64,000 nt of DNA. Origin: Gammaproteobacteria bacterium. GTDB taxonomy: Bacteria > Pseudomonadota > Gammaproteobacteria > Pseudomonadales > Pseudohongiellaceae. The position numbers and the translations under genes are program-made. This document shows, in pieces, positions 27,097 to 36,204 of the stretch. Positions within the stretch are counted from its first letter, which is position 1, and each line of letters begins with the position of its first letter. The stretch covers positions 124,001-188,000 of the forward strand of contig VYCF01000024.1 of NCBI GenBank assembly GCA_009844085.1. Reading direction: 5' to 3'. The notes under the pieces are model-generated. The model ran no database searches. It saw nothing but the letters and a program-made list of their open reading frames with translations, and had not been told where the DNA came from.

Positions 27097-28263
27097 TCAT
27101 ATCATGCCAGACCGCGCCTTTCGCTCTCGCTGCGGCAGCATTCCAGACAATACCGGCGCCAGCACTTCCTGCCGCCAGCCCTGCATTTCCGGGGGCCAGT
27201 CGATGCTTCCCGTCAGTGAATGGGAATGCACGATCTGCTGCAACTGCTTCTTTCTGCATAGCAATTCGGGACTGACCTCGATGCGTTTCGCCTCCTTGCC
27301 TGCCGCCTCGCGGCATTTCTTCAGCATGCCGCGCTGGGCGTGATCGAGAGGCGCGAACCTTTCGTTCCGCCGCGGCGCGGGGGAATCCGACGGCGATTTC
27401 ATCAAAAACGCGGCGAGATCGGATGCGAACTTTTTCGCGAATTTCGAATTGACCCCGGGAGCGTTGCGGATCGTGTCCGGAGATATGGATTCAGATTGTC
27501 CCAGATGCCGGGCAAGCGCCGACAGATCCTTGTCCTCGACCAGCCAGTTGCGAGGCAGATCTCTGGCCCTGATCTCCCTTTCACGCCAATGGCATAGTTG
27601 CTGCAGCAGGTATAGGCCGCGGTCATTCAGCGAATTGTGATCCTTGATCTGCAGGTAACTGGACAGCCAGGTTCGCGGGTTCTCGTCCTGTTCAGCCCCT
27701 TCGCGCAAGCGGCGGCAATCCTCGGCGAACCAGCCTTGCGCGTTCTTGCGGCGCAGGTCCGCATCGAGCTTTTTCCGGAGTTCCAGCAGAAACCGGACGT
27801 CATCCGCCGCGTATCGCAATTGCGACGGGCTCAAAGGCCGTTGCAGCCAATTCGAACGCGTCTCCGCCTTGCGCAGTTCCACATTGCAAAATCTGCTAAC
27901 CAGATCCCGATAACTGAGACTGAATCCGGCTCCGAGGAAAGCCGCCGCGAGTTGCGTGTCGAACAGGTTTGCCGGCACGCTGCCCAGCAATCGATGCAGC
28001 AATCCGAGATCTTCGCCGGCGGCGTGGATGATGACCTGGGTTTCCGACAGCAGGCGCCGGAAAGGCTCCCAGTCGGAAATGCTCAGCGGATCGACGAGAA
28101 AGCAGCCCGATTCGGCCGCGAGCTGCAACAAGCCCACCTTGGCGTAAAAAGTCCTTGTACGGATGAACTCGGTATCCAGACCGATTGCGGGCAATTCGCT
28201 CCACGCCTCGCACAATACGGCGAAGCGGGCCTGGTCGCTGACGTATTCGTAATTCGCGTCCAT
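27097..28263 (-). CDS. rnd: ribonuclease D
   Basis: RNase D is a 3'-5' exonuclease that trims tRNA precursors. DEDDy catalytic residues are seen in IGLDTEFIRTRTFY, IIHAAGEDLGLL and LRYAADDVRFLL (Tyr and Asp). An HRDC domain follows near residues 210-290. I start at the ATG at 28263 because AAGG lies eight bases upstream; an ATG at 28281 is also in frame. The 388 residues fit the family. It follows recR closely. Confidence 0.93.
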   Translation of the reverse strand: MDANYEYVSDQARFAVLCEAWSELPAIGLDTEFIRTRTFYAKVGLLQLAAESGCFLVDPLSISDWEPFRRLLSETQVIIHAAGEDLGLLHRLLGSVPANLFDTQLAAAFLGAGFSLSYRDLVSRFCNVELRKAETRSNWLQRPLSPSQLRYAADDVRFLLELRKKLDADLRRKNAQGWFAEDCRRLREGAEQDENPRTWLSSYLQIKDHNSLNDRGLYLLQQLCHWREREIRARDLPRNWLVEDKDLSALARHLGQSESISPDTIRNAPGVNSKFAKKFASDLAAFLMKSPSDSPAPRRNERFAPLDHAQRGMLKKCREAAGKEAKRIEVSPELLCRKKQLQQIVHSHSLTGSIDWPPEMQGWRQEVLAPVLSGMLPQRERKARSGMI

Positions 28264-28285
28264 GGCGCCTTGGCGATGCATTGAA

Positions 28286-28891
28286 TCAGGCGCGCTTCAT
28301 GTTCGTGCGCCCGGAGAATGCATGCGCCAGCGTGCCGCCATCGGTAAACTCGAGTTCCCCGCCCACGGGAACGCCATGGGCGATTCTCGAAACCGCAACC
28401 TCCGCATCGCGCAATTGCTCGGCGATGTACCATGCCGTTGCGTCGCCTTCCACGGTGGCGTTGCAGGCCAGGATCACTTCCTCGAAACCCCCTTCGGCGA
28501 TGCGCTCGAGCAGCAGGCCGATACCGAGTTGTTCCGGACCGATGCCGTCGATGGGCGAGAGATGACCCATCAACACGAAATACACGCCGCGGTAGGTGCC
28601 CGCCTGTTCGATCGCCAACACATCCGCCGGCGATTCGACTACACAACAGAACTTTCGCTCCCGCGCGGGATTGGCGCAGATTCCGCAGACAGGTTCTTCA
28701 GTAAGATTGCGGCATTGGCGGCAATTTCCGATTTTCTCCAGCGCTCCGGCCAGTACTTCGCTCAGGCGCCGGCCGCCCTGCCGATTCCGCTCGAGCAAGT
28801 GCAAACTCATGCGCTGGGCCGATTTCTGCCCGACTCCCGGCAGGCAGCGGAAAGCTTCGATCAATTCCTCGATCAATGGACTCGAACTCAT
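28286..28891 (-). CDS. recR: recombination protein RecR
   Basis: RecR works with RecF and RecO to load RecA at gaps. The 201-residue product has an N-terminal helix-hairpin-helix ([14 protein letters not shown]), a four-cysteine zinc finger ([16 protein letters not shown]) and a Toprim domain ([12 protein letters not shown]). The ATG at 28891 starts at the usual [10 protein letters not shown]. It lies seven bases downstream of ybaB, the conserved order. Confidence 0.97.
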   Translation of the reverse strand: MSSSPLIEELIEAFRCLPGVGQKSAQRMSLHLLERNRQGGRRLSEVLAGALEKIGNCRQCRNLTEEPVCGICANPARERKFCCVVESPADVLAIEQAGTYRGVYFVLMGHLSPIDGIGPEQLGIGLLLERIAEGGFEEVILACNATVEGDATAWYIAEQLRDAEVAVSRIAHGVPVGGELEFTDGGTLAHAFSGRTNMKRA

Positions 28892-28898
28892 GGCGGGC

Positions 28899-29219
28899 CT
28901 AGAACGGGAACTTGAATCCTTCCGGCAGGCCGGCGAATCCCGCCATGCCGCGCATGGCCTGCCGGCTTTCCTGTTCGATCTTGCGCACGGCGTCATTGAT
29001 CGCCGCGCAGACCAGGTCTTCCAGAATCTCCTTGTCTTCGTTTTGCAGGGCTTCGTCGATTTCAACCCCGATAGCGTCAAAGCTGCCGTTCATGCGAACC
29101 TTGACCGCGCCGGCGCCGGATTGGCCGACGACGACGGTGGCGGCCAATTCCTGTTTTGCCTGCTCCATCTTGTCCTTGACCTGTTTGGCCTGTCTCATCA
29201 GTTCGTTGAAATCGGTCAT
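28899..29219 (-). CDS. ybaB: YbaB/EbfC nucleoid-associated protein
   Basis: The 106-residue protein matches the YbaB/EbfC family throughout: [19 protein letters not shown] coiled-coil start and the dimer core with [13 protein letters not shown]. These proteins bind DNA as tweezers-shaped dimers. Its ATG overlaps the dnaX stop (ATGA), the usual gammaproteobacterial linkage. Confidence 0.96.
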   Translation of the reverse strand: MTDFNELMRQAKQVKDKMEQAKQELAATVVVGQSGAGAVKVRMNGSFDAIGVEIDEALQNEDKEILEDLVCAAINDAVRKIEQESRQAMRGMAGFAGLPEGFKFPF

Positions 29220-30652
29220 TGCTCACCTCGGCGTTGAGAGGGGGTTACGCTTTCCCTGATCACCTTGCCGGAAAAATTCCTTACCAGTTTCTGCACGTTC
29301 GGGAGACTCTCGAATTCGGCGACCAGGCCGGCGGCCGTGTCGGGCGGTTCTTCCGCGGCAACGCCGCCGTTGCCCATGTTTATCGGCGCCGCTTCCGGAA
29401 TTTCAGCCTCTGTTCGAGGATTTTCAATTCCAGCGTCTTCAATTTCAGCCGCGGCTTCCCTGACTTCGGGCTCGGGTTCTACCGCGTCGAGTTCTTCCTC
29501 CGGCCGGCTCCCGCCCTCCTCTTCGCCGCCGGAAGAGCCGGAATCGCCCTGCGCCACGGGAACGACAGGATCGGGAGCAAACACCAGCATGCGCAAAAGC
29601 AGCATTTCGAACGCCGAGCGCATGTCTCCGGGCAAGTAGAGTTCTTCCCTGCCCTTGTTGCCGATCTGATAAAAAAGTTGCAGATCCTCGGCGCTGAATC
29701 CGGCGGCGAGTTCGATTACTTCCCTACGGTCGCCCTGGCTGTTGTCGATGGCCTCGGGAAAAGCTTGCGCGATCGCCAGGCGATGCAAGGTGGAAAGCAA
29801 GCTGTCCAGGGTCTGGGCATAGTCCGGAATCTGGCCTGCCAGTTCGCCGGTGATCGCCAGCACCGCGCGCAAATCTCCCGAGGCCATTGCCTTGAGCAAC
29901 TCGAATACTTGCTGCCGGGGTGGAATCCCCAGCATTTCCACGACCGACCCGGCGCCGATCGGGCCCTGGCAATAGGAAATCGCCTGGTCGAGCAGGGTCA
30001 GGGCGTCGCGCATGCTGCCGCCCGCAGCGGTGGCGATCTGCCAGAGCGCGTCCTGCTCGCATTCGATTTTTTCCTGTTCGAGAACCGGCCCGAGATATTT
30101 CACGATCGTGTTCGGGCTCAGGTTCTTGAGATGGAATTGCAGGCAGCGCGAAAGAATCGTTACCGGCAGTTTCTGCGGATCGGTCGTGGCGAACAGGAAT
30201 TTGACGTGGTCCGGCGGTTCTTCCAGCGTTTTCAGCAAGGCGTTGAAACTGTGGGTGGAAAGCATGTGCACTTCGTCTATCAGGTAGACCTTGAAGCGCG
30301 CCTGGGCCGGAGCGTATTGCACGTTTTCCAGCAACTCCCGGGTATCCTCAACCTTGGTGCGCGAGGCGGCGTCGATTTCGTACAGATCGAGAAAACCTCC
30401 TTCGCCGATCTCGCGGCAGGCGCCGCAGGCGTTGCAGGGATTGGAACTTACGCCCTGCTCGCAGTTGAAACATTTGGCGAGGATGCGGGCCAGCGTGGTC
30501 TTGCCGGTTCCGCGGGTGCCGGTAAAGAGGTAGGCATGATGCAGGCGCCCGTTATCGAGCGCGTTGATCAGCGTCCTGAGGACATGTTCCTGCCCGGCGA
30601 CCTGGCTGAAATCGCCGGGCCGCCACTTCCTGGCGAGTACCTGGTAGCTCAT
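29216..30652 (-). CDS. dnaX: DNA polymerase III subunit gamma/tau, short
   Basis: DnaX is the clamp-loader motor. Domain I has Walker A GTRGTGKTTL, the zinc cysteines CNACGAC and Walker B LIDEVHML, with SRC at the arginine finger. Domains II and III extend to about residue 360. Then comes a Glu-rich linker (about 370-440). Only about 35 residues follow, with FESLPNVQKLVRNF resembling the extreme C-terminus of tau. Total length is 478 residues, against about 640-680 in Escherichia or Pseudomonas. So most of the alpha-binding domain V seems missing. No A-rich frameshift heptamer was seen on the coding strand. Confidence 0.95.
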   Translation of the reverse strand: MSYQVLARKWRPGDFSQVAGQEHVLRTLINALDNGRLHHAYLFTGTRGTGKTTLARILAKCFNCEQGVSSNPCNACGACREIGEGGFLDLYEIDAASRTKVEDTRELLENVQYAPAQARFKVYLIDEVHMLSTHSFNALLKTLEEPPDHVKFLFATTDPQKLPVTILSRCLQFHLKNLSPNTIVKYLGPVLEQEKIECEQDALWQIATAAGGSMRDALTLLDQAISYCQGPIGAGSVVEMLGIPPRQQVFELLKAMASGDLRAVLAITGELAGQIPDYAQTLDSLLSTLHRLAIAQAFPEAIDNSQGDRREVIELAAGFSAEDLQLFYQIGNKGREELYLPGDMRSAFEMLLLRMLVFAPDPVVPVAQGDSGSSGGEEEGGSRPEEELDAVEPEPEVREAAAEIEDAGIENPRTEAEIPEAAPINMGNGGVAAEEPPDTAAGLVAEFESLPNVQKLVRNFSGKVIRESVTPSQRRGEQ

Positions 30653-30682
30653 GCCTGCCCGTCATCGCATGTCCGCGTTCGA

Positions 30683-30798
30683 GTGGTAGCCCTTGCCAGC
30701 CACACCGCGGCACATGCGTCAGTTACTACCGTTGCTCCCTTCCGGGCCTGGCGGGGTTCATAACCTGTCATTGCGCGGGGACCGGCAAGAGTTACCAC
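30683..30798 (-). ncRNA. ffs: 4.5S signal recognition particle RNA
   Basis: The minus strand carries the SRP RNA core GGCCCGGAAGGGAGCA with flanking internal-loop sequences, and its ends pair as a long hairpin (GTGGTAAC with GCTACCAC). Predicted length is about 116 bases. With Ffh it forms the SRP that targets membrane proteins. It is 31 bases upstream of dnaX on the same strand. The exact ends are estimated from the pairing. Confidence 0.95.
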
Positions 30799-30803
30799 GG
30801 GAG

Positions 30804-30809
30804 ATACTA
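30804..30809 (-). promoter_or_regulatory. candidate -10 box of ffs
   Basis: TAGTAT on the minus strand lies six bases upstream of the predicted RNA 5' end, correct spacing for a -10 element. The expected -35 region (about 30826-30831) falls inside the edge of palindromic element copy 2 and has only a weak hexamer. Confidence 0.5.
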
Positions 30810-30828
30810 TCACGCTTGGGTCGAACAG

Positions 30829-30965
30829 TGGCTTTGATCCGTCGCCGCCGGCCTGTGCGGGGTTCAGCGGACGCCGTAAATACCTCCCTGTAGGCTTCGG
30901 CCTCGACATCCTGTCGAGGACGACCGCTGAACCCCGCACAGCCCGACAACGACTCACATCGTGCA
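30829..30965 (+). repeat. palindromic intergenic element, copy 2
   Basis: Outer arms 30841-30870 and 30924-30953 pair over 30 bases with four mismatches, three of which are G-T wobbles in RNA. The middle has CTCGACA-TCC-TGTCGAG and the weaker TACCTCCCTGTA hairpin. Compared with copy 1 the arm sequence GGGAGA is replaced by GCGGGG on one side and the complement on the other. It lies between ffs and the PQQ dehydrogenase gene, which diverge. Confidence 0.9.
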
Positions 30966-30975
30966 GACACCCACC

Positions 30976-31013
30976 GTCATTCTGCGCAGAGCGAAGCGGA
31001 AGCGCAGAATCTC
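30976..31013. repeat. short palindrome (ATTCTGCGC type)
   Basis: ATTCTGCGC at 30979-30987 pairs perfectly with GCGCAGAAT at 31002-31010 across a 14-base loop. It lies immediately beside element copy 2 and looks like a second, unrelated short palindromic repeat type. No other copy was seen in the window. The rest of the gap to 31099 shows nothing else clear. Confidence 0.6.
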
Positions 31014-31099
31014 TCCAAATCATGCCGTGCATGAAAAACATGGACTTGGGCTGGAAGCGGCGTTTAAGCTTGTTTCGAGGTTAAACAGGAGCGCAAGTA

Positions 31100-32317
31100 A
31101 TGTCAGGCAGATGGCTGACGGCGAAGATGTTGGTTTTGACGTTTGGGCTAGGGGCGGCCGGGGTTGGGCTGAGCCAGGGGGCGCCGTTTGCAGGGCAGAT
31201 TACGCCGACGCGGCCGTTTACGATGGAGACCTTCGAGATCGAAGAGGTGCTCGTTACGCCGGTTGCCACCGGGCTGGCGAATCCGTTCGATATGGCGTTT
31301 CGCAGTAACGGGGACATTCTGGTCACGGAACGTTATACGGGGAAACTCAGGGTTGTTCGGGACGGACAACTTCTTGAGAGCGATCTGGCTGGGCTGCCCG
31401 AGGTGTATTCGGAGGTCTTTCGGGCTGGGCTGATGGCTGTGGAGGTGCATCCGGACAACGACAGCGTCGTGTATCTGACTTATACCAAGCCGATCGTTGT
31501 GGACGGCGAGCCGGAACAGACCGTGGCTCTGGTCCGGGCGCGCATTGTTGAAAACGTGCTCATGGATGTCGAGGAGATTTTCGCGGCCAGGGGGCTGGAC
31601 CGTGGCATCGCGGCTTCACAGTTGCTGTTTACGCCGGACGGCAAGTTACTGATGTCAATAGGCGGTGCGTATGTCTATGCGGGCCTGGGAGATTACGCCC
31701 AGGATCCGGCGCTTCATTACGGCAAGTTGTTGCGCCTGAACGATGACGGCTCGGCGCCCGCCGACAATCCTTTCGTCGAAGGCGGAGAGTATCTGCCGGA
31801 GGTGTACAGCGTGGGCCACCGCAACATCATCGGCCTTTCCTACCATCCCGAAACCGGGGAATTATGGGCGACGGAGAACGGGCCCCAGGGCGGCGACGAG
31901 GCGAATATCATCAGGCCAGGCGCGAATTACGGCTGGCCGATCGTTTCCTACAGCCGCCAATATCGCGGCGACAGGGTTTCCGAACGTCCGTGGGACGCCA
32001 GCTTCGCGGACCCGGAGGTCATCTGGTGGCCGTCTATCGCGCCGGCGTCGATGATTTTCTATTCCGGCGACAAGCTGCCGGAATGGCAAGGCAACATGCT
32101 GGTCGGCTCGATGATGGAAGGCCGGATTCCCGGCACCGGCCATATCGAACGGGTCGTATTCAACAGCCGGGGCCAGGAAATCCGCCGTGAAAGCCTGCTG
32201 CGCCAGTTGAATTCCCGAGTCACAGGTGTAGCCCAGGGCCCGGACGGCTATCTCTACGTCCTCCTCGACGAGGAAAACGGCGCCCTGCTGCGTCTTGAAG
32301 GCATGCAGCAGGATTGA
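31100..32317 (+). CDS. PQQ-dependent aldose sugar dehydrogenase (YliI/Asd-like)
   Basis: A signal peptide precedes a six-bladed propeller of the soluble glucose dehydrogenase family: ANPFDMAFRSNGDILVTER, YSVGHRNIIGLSYHPETG, GELWATENGPQGGDEANII and GANYGWPIVSY are family marks; the active-site His and the PQQ-contacting Arg/Asn region lie in these. Such periplasmic enzymes oxidise aldoses at C1 and need externally supplied or made PQQ. No pqq genes are in view. AGGAG lies 11 bases before the ATG. Length is 405 residues. Confidence 0.9.
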   Translation: MSGRWLTAKMLVLTFGLGAAGVGLSQGAPFAGQITPTRPFTMETFEIEEVLVTPVATGLANPFDMAFRSNGDILVTERYTGKLRVVRDGQLLESDLAGLPEVYSEVFRAGLMAVEVHPDNDSVVYLTYTKPIVVDGEPEQTVALVRARIVENVLMDVEEIFAARGLDRGIAASQLLFTPDGKLLMSIGGAYVYAGLGDYAQDPALHYGKLLRLNDDGSAPADNPFVEGGEYLPEVYSVGHRNIIGLSYHPETGELWATENGPQGGDEANIIRPGANYGWPIVSYSRQYRGDRVSERPWDASFADPEVIWWPSIAPASMIFYSGDKLPEWQGNMLVGSMMEGRIPGTGHIERVVFNSRGQEIRRESLLRQLNSRVTGVAQGPDGYLYVLLDEENGALLRLEGMQQD

Positions 32318-32329
32318 TCGTCCCGCATT

Positions 32330-32417
32330 TGGCGGTGAGAGAGGGATTCGAACCCTCGATGCCTTTCGACATACACACTTTCCAGGCGTGCTCCTTCGAC
32401 CACTCGGACATCTCACC
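32330..32417 (-). tRNA. tRNA-Ser (GGA)
   Basis: The minus strand gives an 88-base class II tRNA with encoded CCA. The acceptor stem GGTGAGA pairs with TCTCACC, the anticodon loop reads CTGGAAA (GGA anticodon), there is a long variable arm, and the T arm holds GGTTCGAATCC. It ends 12 bases from the convergent PQQ dehydrogenase stop. It follows queF on the same strand and may be cotranscribed. Confidence 0.97.
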
Positions 32418-32440
32418 GAATTCGGTATGGATACACTTCG

Positions 32441-33241
32441 CTATTGTCTTGCGTCGCGGCCCATCAGTTGTTCCGGCGTCACGGGAGAAGTACTCCGGTA
32501 GACATTGATTTCGAGGCCTCCGCGCCGGAGGAAATGCATCGACAAGCTCAATTGCTTCGGTTCGCAGACCCGCATGATGTCACGAAACGCCTGCTCGGCG
32601 CATCGTTCATGCCAGGCCGCATGACTGCGGAAGCTGCACAGATACGACAGCAGCGCCGCTTCCGGAATTTCCCGGCCGTCATAGGCTATGGCGACGCTTG
32701 CCCAGTCCGGCTGCCCGGTCACCGGACAGATGGAGCGGAACAGTTCCGTACGTATTTTCCTGTCGCCGACGCTGTCTGCGCCGGTTGCCAGCAGGTCGGC
32801 GTCAGGGCCGTCGGCAACGGACACGGGGTGATGGTCGATCAGCGAAAAGTCGCCAAGCCGGCAATCGTCCGGGTAGTTGGTCAGTCCCCAGATTCGCACT
32901 TCCGGATCTGCGCCGCAGCAGTTTGCCAGATCCTTGCGGATTCGTTCGGCGGCCTGGTCCGTGTTGTCGAATCGTTCCCGGTTGAGTCCGGCTAGATACA
33001 GTTTCAGCGACTTCGATTCCACCATGCTGGGCGAGTCCGCGGGGAAAATGAACTCGCCGAAGAAGACATCCGGCTTGCCGTTCCCGTCGAGCCAGGACAA
33101 TTCATAGGCCCGCCAATGATCCAGTCCATGGACGATGTTCCCTTCATCGCCGGCGGCCCGGTCGCGTGGAATCGGGTGCAGCAACTCGGGGGCGTAATTT
33201 TCCGGTGTCGGAACACCGCAGCCAAGCGGATTTTCAGACAT
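32441..33241 (-). CDS. queF: NADPH-dependent 7-cyano-7-deazaguanine reductase (type II QueF)
   Basis: QueF reduces preQ0 to preQ1 for queuosine in tRNA. The 266-residue product is the bimodular type II form with the motif ESKSLKLYL, the catalytic Cys in SICPVTGQPDW (Cys and Asp), and the C-terminal tunnelling-fold half with LSMHFLRRGGLE. AGGAG is before the ATG and the upstream yadH stop lies within that ribosome-binding region, so the genes are closely coupled. Confidence 0.96.
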   Translation of the reverse strand: MSENPLGCGVPTPENYAPELLHPIPRDRAAGDEGNIVHGLDHWRAYELSWLDGNGKPDVFFGEFIFPADSPSMVESKSLKLYLAGLNRERFDNTDQAAERIRKDLANCCGADPEVRIWGLTNYPDDCRLGDFSLIDHHPVSVADGPDADLLATGADSVGDRKIRTELFRSICPVTGQPDWASVAIAYDGREIPEAALLSYLCSFRSHAAWHERCAEQAFRDIMRVCEPKQLSLSMHFLRRGGLEINVYRSTSPVTPEQLMGRDARQ

Positions 33242-33244
33242 GGT

Positions 33245-34018
33245 TCAACTCCTTATGCCGGTTCCCCTGCGCAATAGCCAGATGCAGGCGCCGAAAAGCA
33301 GGACGGCGAACAGGACCAGCATCGCGAAGGCCCAGGCAACGTCGATGTCGGATGTGCCGAGAATACCGTAGCGGAAGGTGTTCACCATATAGAAAATCGG
33401 ATTCAAGCGGGAAACGAGTTGCCAGAACGGCGGCAGCAACTCGATCGAATAGAACACGCCGCCAAGATAGATCAGCGGCGTCAGCACGAAAGTCGGGATA
33501 ATGGATACGTCGTCGAAATTGTTGGCGAAGACCGCATTGATGAAACCGCCCAGGGAAAACACCAGTGAGGTGAAAAGCACCACGCTGATCATGATCAATG
33601 GACTGAAAATCCGCAGTTCCGCGAAAAACAGCGAAACGAGCGTCACGATGAACCCGACGCAGAGGCCGCGCGCCATTCCGCCGGCAATGAACCCGGACAG
33701 GATGACGTAGTTGGGAATCGGCGCCACCAGTAATTCCTCGACGCTGCGCTGAAACTTCTGGCTGAAGAACGAGGACACGACATTGGAATAGGAATTCTGG
33801 ATGACCGCCATCATGATCAGGCCCGGCACGATGAATTCCATGTAGCGGAAACCGCCCATCTCGCCGATGCGGCTGCCGACCAGGTTGCCGAAGATCACGA
33901 AATAAAGCGAAATCGTGATGACCGGCGGCAGCATGGTCTGCGTCCAGATGCGCATGAAGCGCCGCACTTCCTTGATGACGATCGTTTCGAAGGCGATCAG
34001 CCTGTGATCGGAGAACAT
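33245..34018 (-). CDS. yadH: ABC-2 type permease (YadH)
   Basis: The 257-residue protein has six hydrophobic helices with the ABC-2 membrane fold and conserved PGLIMMAVIQNSYSN and LTPLIYLGGVFYSIELLP. It forms an exporter with the preceding ATPase; substrates for YadGH are not established. Its ATG shares one base with the ATPase stop (TGATG). Confidence 0.95.
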   Translation of the reverse strand: MFSDHRLIAFETIVIKEVRRFMRIWTQTMLPPVITISLYFVIFGNLVGSRIGEMGGFRYMEFIVPGLIMMAVIQNSYSNVVSSFFSQKFQRSVEELLVAPIPNYVILSGFIAGGMARGLCVGFIVTLVSLFFAELRIFSPLIMISVVLFTSLVFSLGGFINAVFANNFDDVSIIPTFVLTPLIYLGGVFYSIELLPPFWQLVSRLNPIFYMVNTFRYGILGTSDIDVAWAFAMLVLFAVLLFGACIWLLRRGTGIRS

Positions 34019-34965
34019 CAGCCGTCTCTTTTCTCGTTTTGGTTCTCGCCCGCGCGCAGGCGCGACAGGAACAACTGCTCGAGCCTGTTGGCCTTGTTGC
34101 GCATGCTGACGATACGGATGCCAAGCCGGTCGAGTACGGCGATCGCGCTGTTGATGTCGCGCCCGCCGGACAGGACCGCTTCAATGCTGTGAGAATCCAC
34201 CTTGTGCAGGCTCAGGCCGGGTTCGTCGTGCCGCAGGTCGCGATCGAAGTCGGCCTCCGCATCGAGAATATAGGCATGCGTGTCGAGTTCGAGCAGCAAT
34301 TTCTTCATGCTCGTGTCTTCGATGATGCGTCCTTCGTCGATGATGGCGATATTGCGGCAGAGCTGCTCGGCTTCTTCGAGATAATGCGTGGTCAGGACGA
34401 TGGTCGTGCCCGCCCGATTGATTTCAAGCAGGAAATCCCACATCGACCGCCGCAATTCGATGTCGACGCCCGCGGTGGGTTCGTCGAGAATCAGCAGCCG
34501 CGGTTCATGCACCAGCGCCCGGGCGATCATCATGCGGCGTTTCATGCCTCCGGAAAGCAGGCGCGAGCGAACGTCGCGCTTCTCCCACAAGCCGAGCTGT
34601 TTCAGATATTTCTCGGTACGTTGTGCGGCAAGTTTGCGTGGCAGCCCGTAGTACCCGGCCTGGGTCATGACGATATCGGCCACCTTTTCGAACTGGCTGA
34701 AATTGATTTCCTGGGGAACGACGCCGAGATCGAGCTTGGTCCGGTACACGTGCGTATCGACATCGCGGCCGAATATCTGCACACGTCCGTTGCTTCGCTT
34801 GACCAGCGTGGACAATATGCCGATAAAAGTGGACTTTCCCGCCCCGTTTGGGCCGAGCAATGCGAAGAAATCGCCTTGTTGGACCTGCAGCGACACGCCT
34901 TTCAGCGCGACAACACCGCTGGCGTAGACCTTTTCGAGATTGTTGACGGATATGGCTACGGTCAT
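34018..34965 (-). CDS. yadG: ABC transporter ATPase (YadG)
   Basis: Nucleotide-binding domain with Walker A LLGPNGAGKST, Q-loop VVPQEINF, signature LLSGGMKRRMMI, Walker B LLILDEPTAG and switch His in TTHYLEEAEQL. The ATG at 34965 starts at the conserved MTVAISVNNLEKVY, giving 315 residues. It pairs with yadH. A terminator and tRNA-Glu lie just upstream. Confidence 0.96.
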   Translation of the reverse strand: MTVAISVNNLEKVYASGVVALKGVSLQVQQGDFFALLGPNGAGKSTFIGILSTLVKRSNGRVQIFGRDVDTHVYRTKLDLGVVPQEINFSQFEKVADIVMTQAGYYGLPRKLAAQRTEKYLKQLGLWEKRDVRSRLLSGGMKRRMMIARALVHEPRLLILDEPTAGVDIELRRSMWDFLLEINRAGTTIVLTTHYLEEAEQLCRNIAIIDEGRIIEDTSMKKLLLELDTHAYILDAEADFDRDLRHDEPGLSLHKVDSHSIEAVLSGGRDINSAIAVLDRLGIRIVSMRNKANRLEQLFLSRLRAGENQNEKRDG

Positions 34966-35002
34966 GGAACGATTTCGTCGTCGGAACATTCGCCGGGGGC
35001 GC

Positions 35003-35029
35003 AAAAAACCCGGCTGGCGCCGGGTTTTC
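35003..35029 (-). terminator. rho-independent terminator after tRNA-Glu
   Basis: On the minus strand AAAACCCGGC pairs with GCCGGGTTTT around a four-base loop and ends in a run of six T. It lies five bases beyond the tRNA 3' end. The symmetric A/T flanks would let it work in both directions. Confidence 0.85.
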
Positions 35030-35034
35030 GCGAT

Positions 35035-35110
<76 letters not shown>

Positions 35111-35148
35111 TTTTCCGGCCGGCAAGCGCCTGCGCGGGAAGCGGTGGG

Positions 35149-35178
35149 ATTTTATTGAATACCCCCGGTTCCAGTCAA
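35149..35178 (-). promoter_or_regulatory. sigma-70 type promoter of tRNA-Glu
   Basis: TTGACT (35173-35178) and TAAAAT (35149-35154) are spaced by 18 bases on the minus strand, followed by about 35 bases to the tRNA. The -35 box overlaps the last codons of the carnitine dehydrogenase gene, on the same strand. Confidence 0.65.
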
Positions 35179-36167
35179 GAAGCCTGTCCTTTCCCGCGGC
35201 GCGCCTCGTCCTCGGCGAGCGTGCGACCGGCGCCTACCTCGAAACGCTTGAGCGCCTGCACGATCGCGACCAGGCAATCGTCGCGCAATCGTTCGAGTTC
35301 CTTGACCGTCCTTCCTTCGGCCTGCCGGTTCGCGCCATCCGCCATTCGGTCGATCAGTTCGTCGCTGAGTTCCGGCGCCGGCATTCGGGTCCACGGCAGT
35401 TCAAGCGTCGGACCGAACTGCTTCAGGAAGCCATCCATGCCCGCGTCGCCGCCGGCCAGATGGTACGTGAGGCACGTGCCCATGAAAGCCCAGCGCAATC
35501 CCGGTCCATAGACGATGGCCGCGTCGAGTTCGTCCGTCGTCGCCACGCCGTCGTTCACCAGGTGAAGGAGTTCGCGCCACAGGGCTTCCTGCAAGCGATC
35601 GGAGAGGAAGCCTTCAATCTCCGTGCGCACCTTGAGGGGATGCATCCCCAGGTCGCGGTAGAACTCCATGGCGCAGTCGATGCTCCCGGATGACGTTCGA
35701 TTGCCTCCCAGCACCTCCACAAGCGGCAGCAGGTAGACCGGGTTGAAGGGGTGGCCGACGACCAAGCGTTCCGGATGCCGGCAACGCGACTGCAAATCGC
35801 TCGGCAACAGGCCTGAAGTGCTTGAGGCGACGATGACTTCCGGCGGCGCCTGCAGATCTATCTGCTCATGCAGGCTCTGCTTGAGCTCGAGCCGTTCCGG
35901 CGCGCTTTCCTGGATAAAGTCGGCGGCGCGGCAGACGGCGCCCAGGGAGTCCGCGCAATGCAGGCGATCAGGTCTTGCATCAGGATACAGGCCGACCTTC
36001 TCCAGCGCGGGCCAGGCGTTCCCGACCGCGGCGGTAAGCCGCCCCTGCCATCCCGGCGCCGGATCCCAGGCCACTACATCCAGGCCGTGGGCCAGCGCCC
36101 GCGCTGCCCAGCCGGCGCCGATGACGCCGGTCCCTATGACACCCAGTGTGCGAATCGGAGGCTGCAT
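35175..36167 (-). CDS. lcdH: L-carnitine dehydrogenase-like 3-hydroxyacyl-CoA dehydrogenase family protein
   Basis: The NAD-binding motif [17 protein letters not shown], the [13 protein letters not shown] segment, [12 protein letters not shown] and the conserved [16 protein letters not shown] are those of L-carnitine dehydrogenases, which make 3-dehydrocarnitine. The length of 330 is normal for the non-fused form. A dehydrocarnitine-cleaving BKACE gene lies directly upstream, 37 bases away, which supports the role. The other catabolic partner (thioesterase) is not in view. Confidence 0.85.
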   Translation of the reverse strand: MQPPIRTLGVIGTGVIGAGWAARALAHGLDVVAWDPAPGWQGRLTAAVGNAWPALEKVGLYPDARPDRLHCADSLGAVCRAADFIQESAPERLELKQSLHEQIDLQAPPEVIVASSTSGLLPSDLQSRCRHPERLVVGHPFNPVYLLPLVEVLGGNRTSSGSIDCAMEFYRDLGMHPLKVRTEIEGFLSDRLQEALWRELLHLVNDGVATTDELDAAIVYGPGLRWAFMGTCLTYHLAGGDAGMDGFLKQFGPTLELPWTRMPAPELSDELIDRMADGANRQAEGRTVKELERLRDDCLVAIVQALKRFEVGAGRTLAEDEARRGKGQAS

Positions 36168-36204
36168 GACACTGACGAGGCCGGAACCGGAATGTCCACG
36201 AGGA

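Noticed and set aside
29216-30652. Programmed frameshift producing gamma from dnaX
   Set aside because: No A-rich slippery heptamer is visible on the coding strand, and the protein is already near gamma length.
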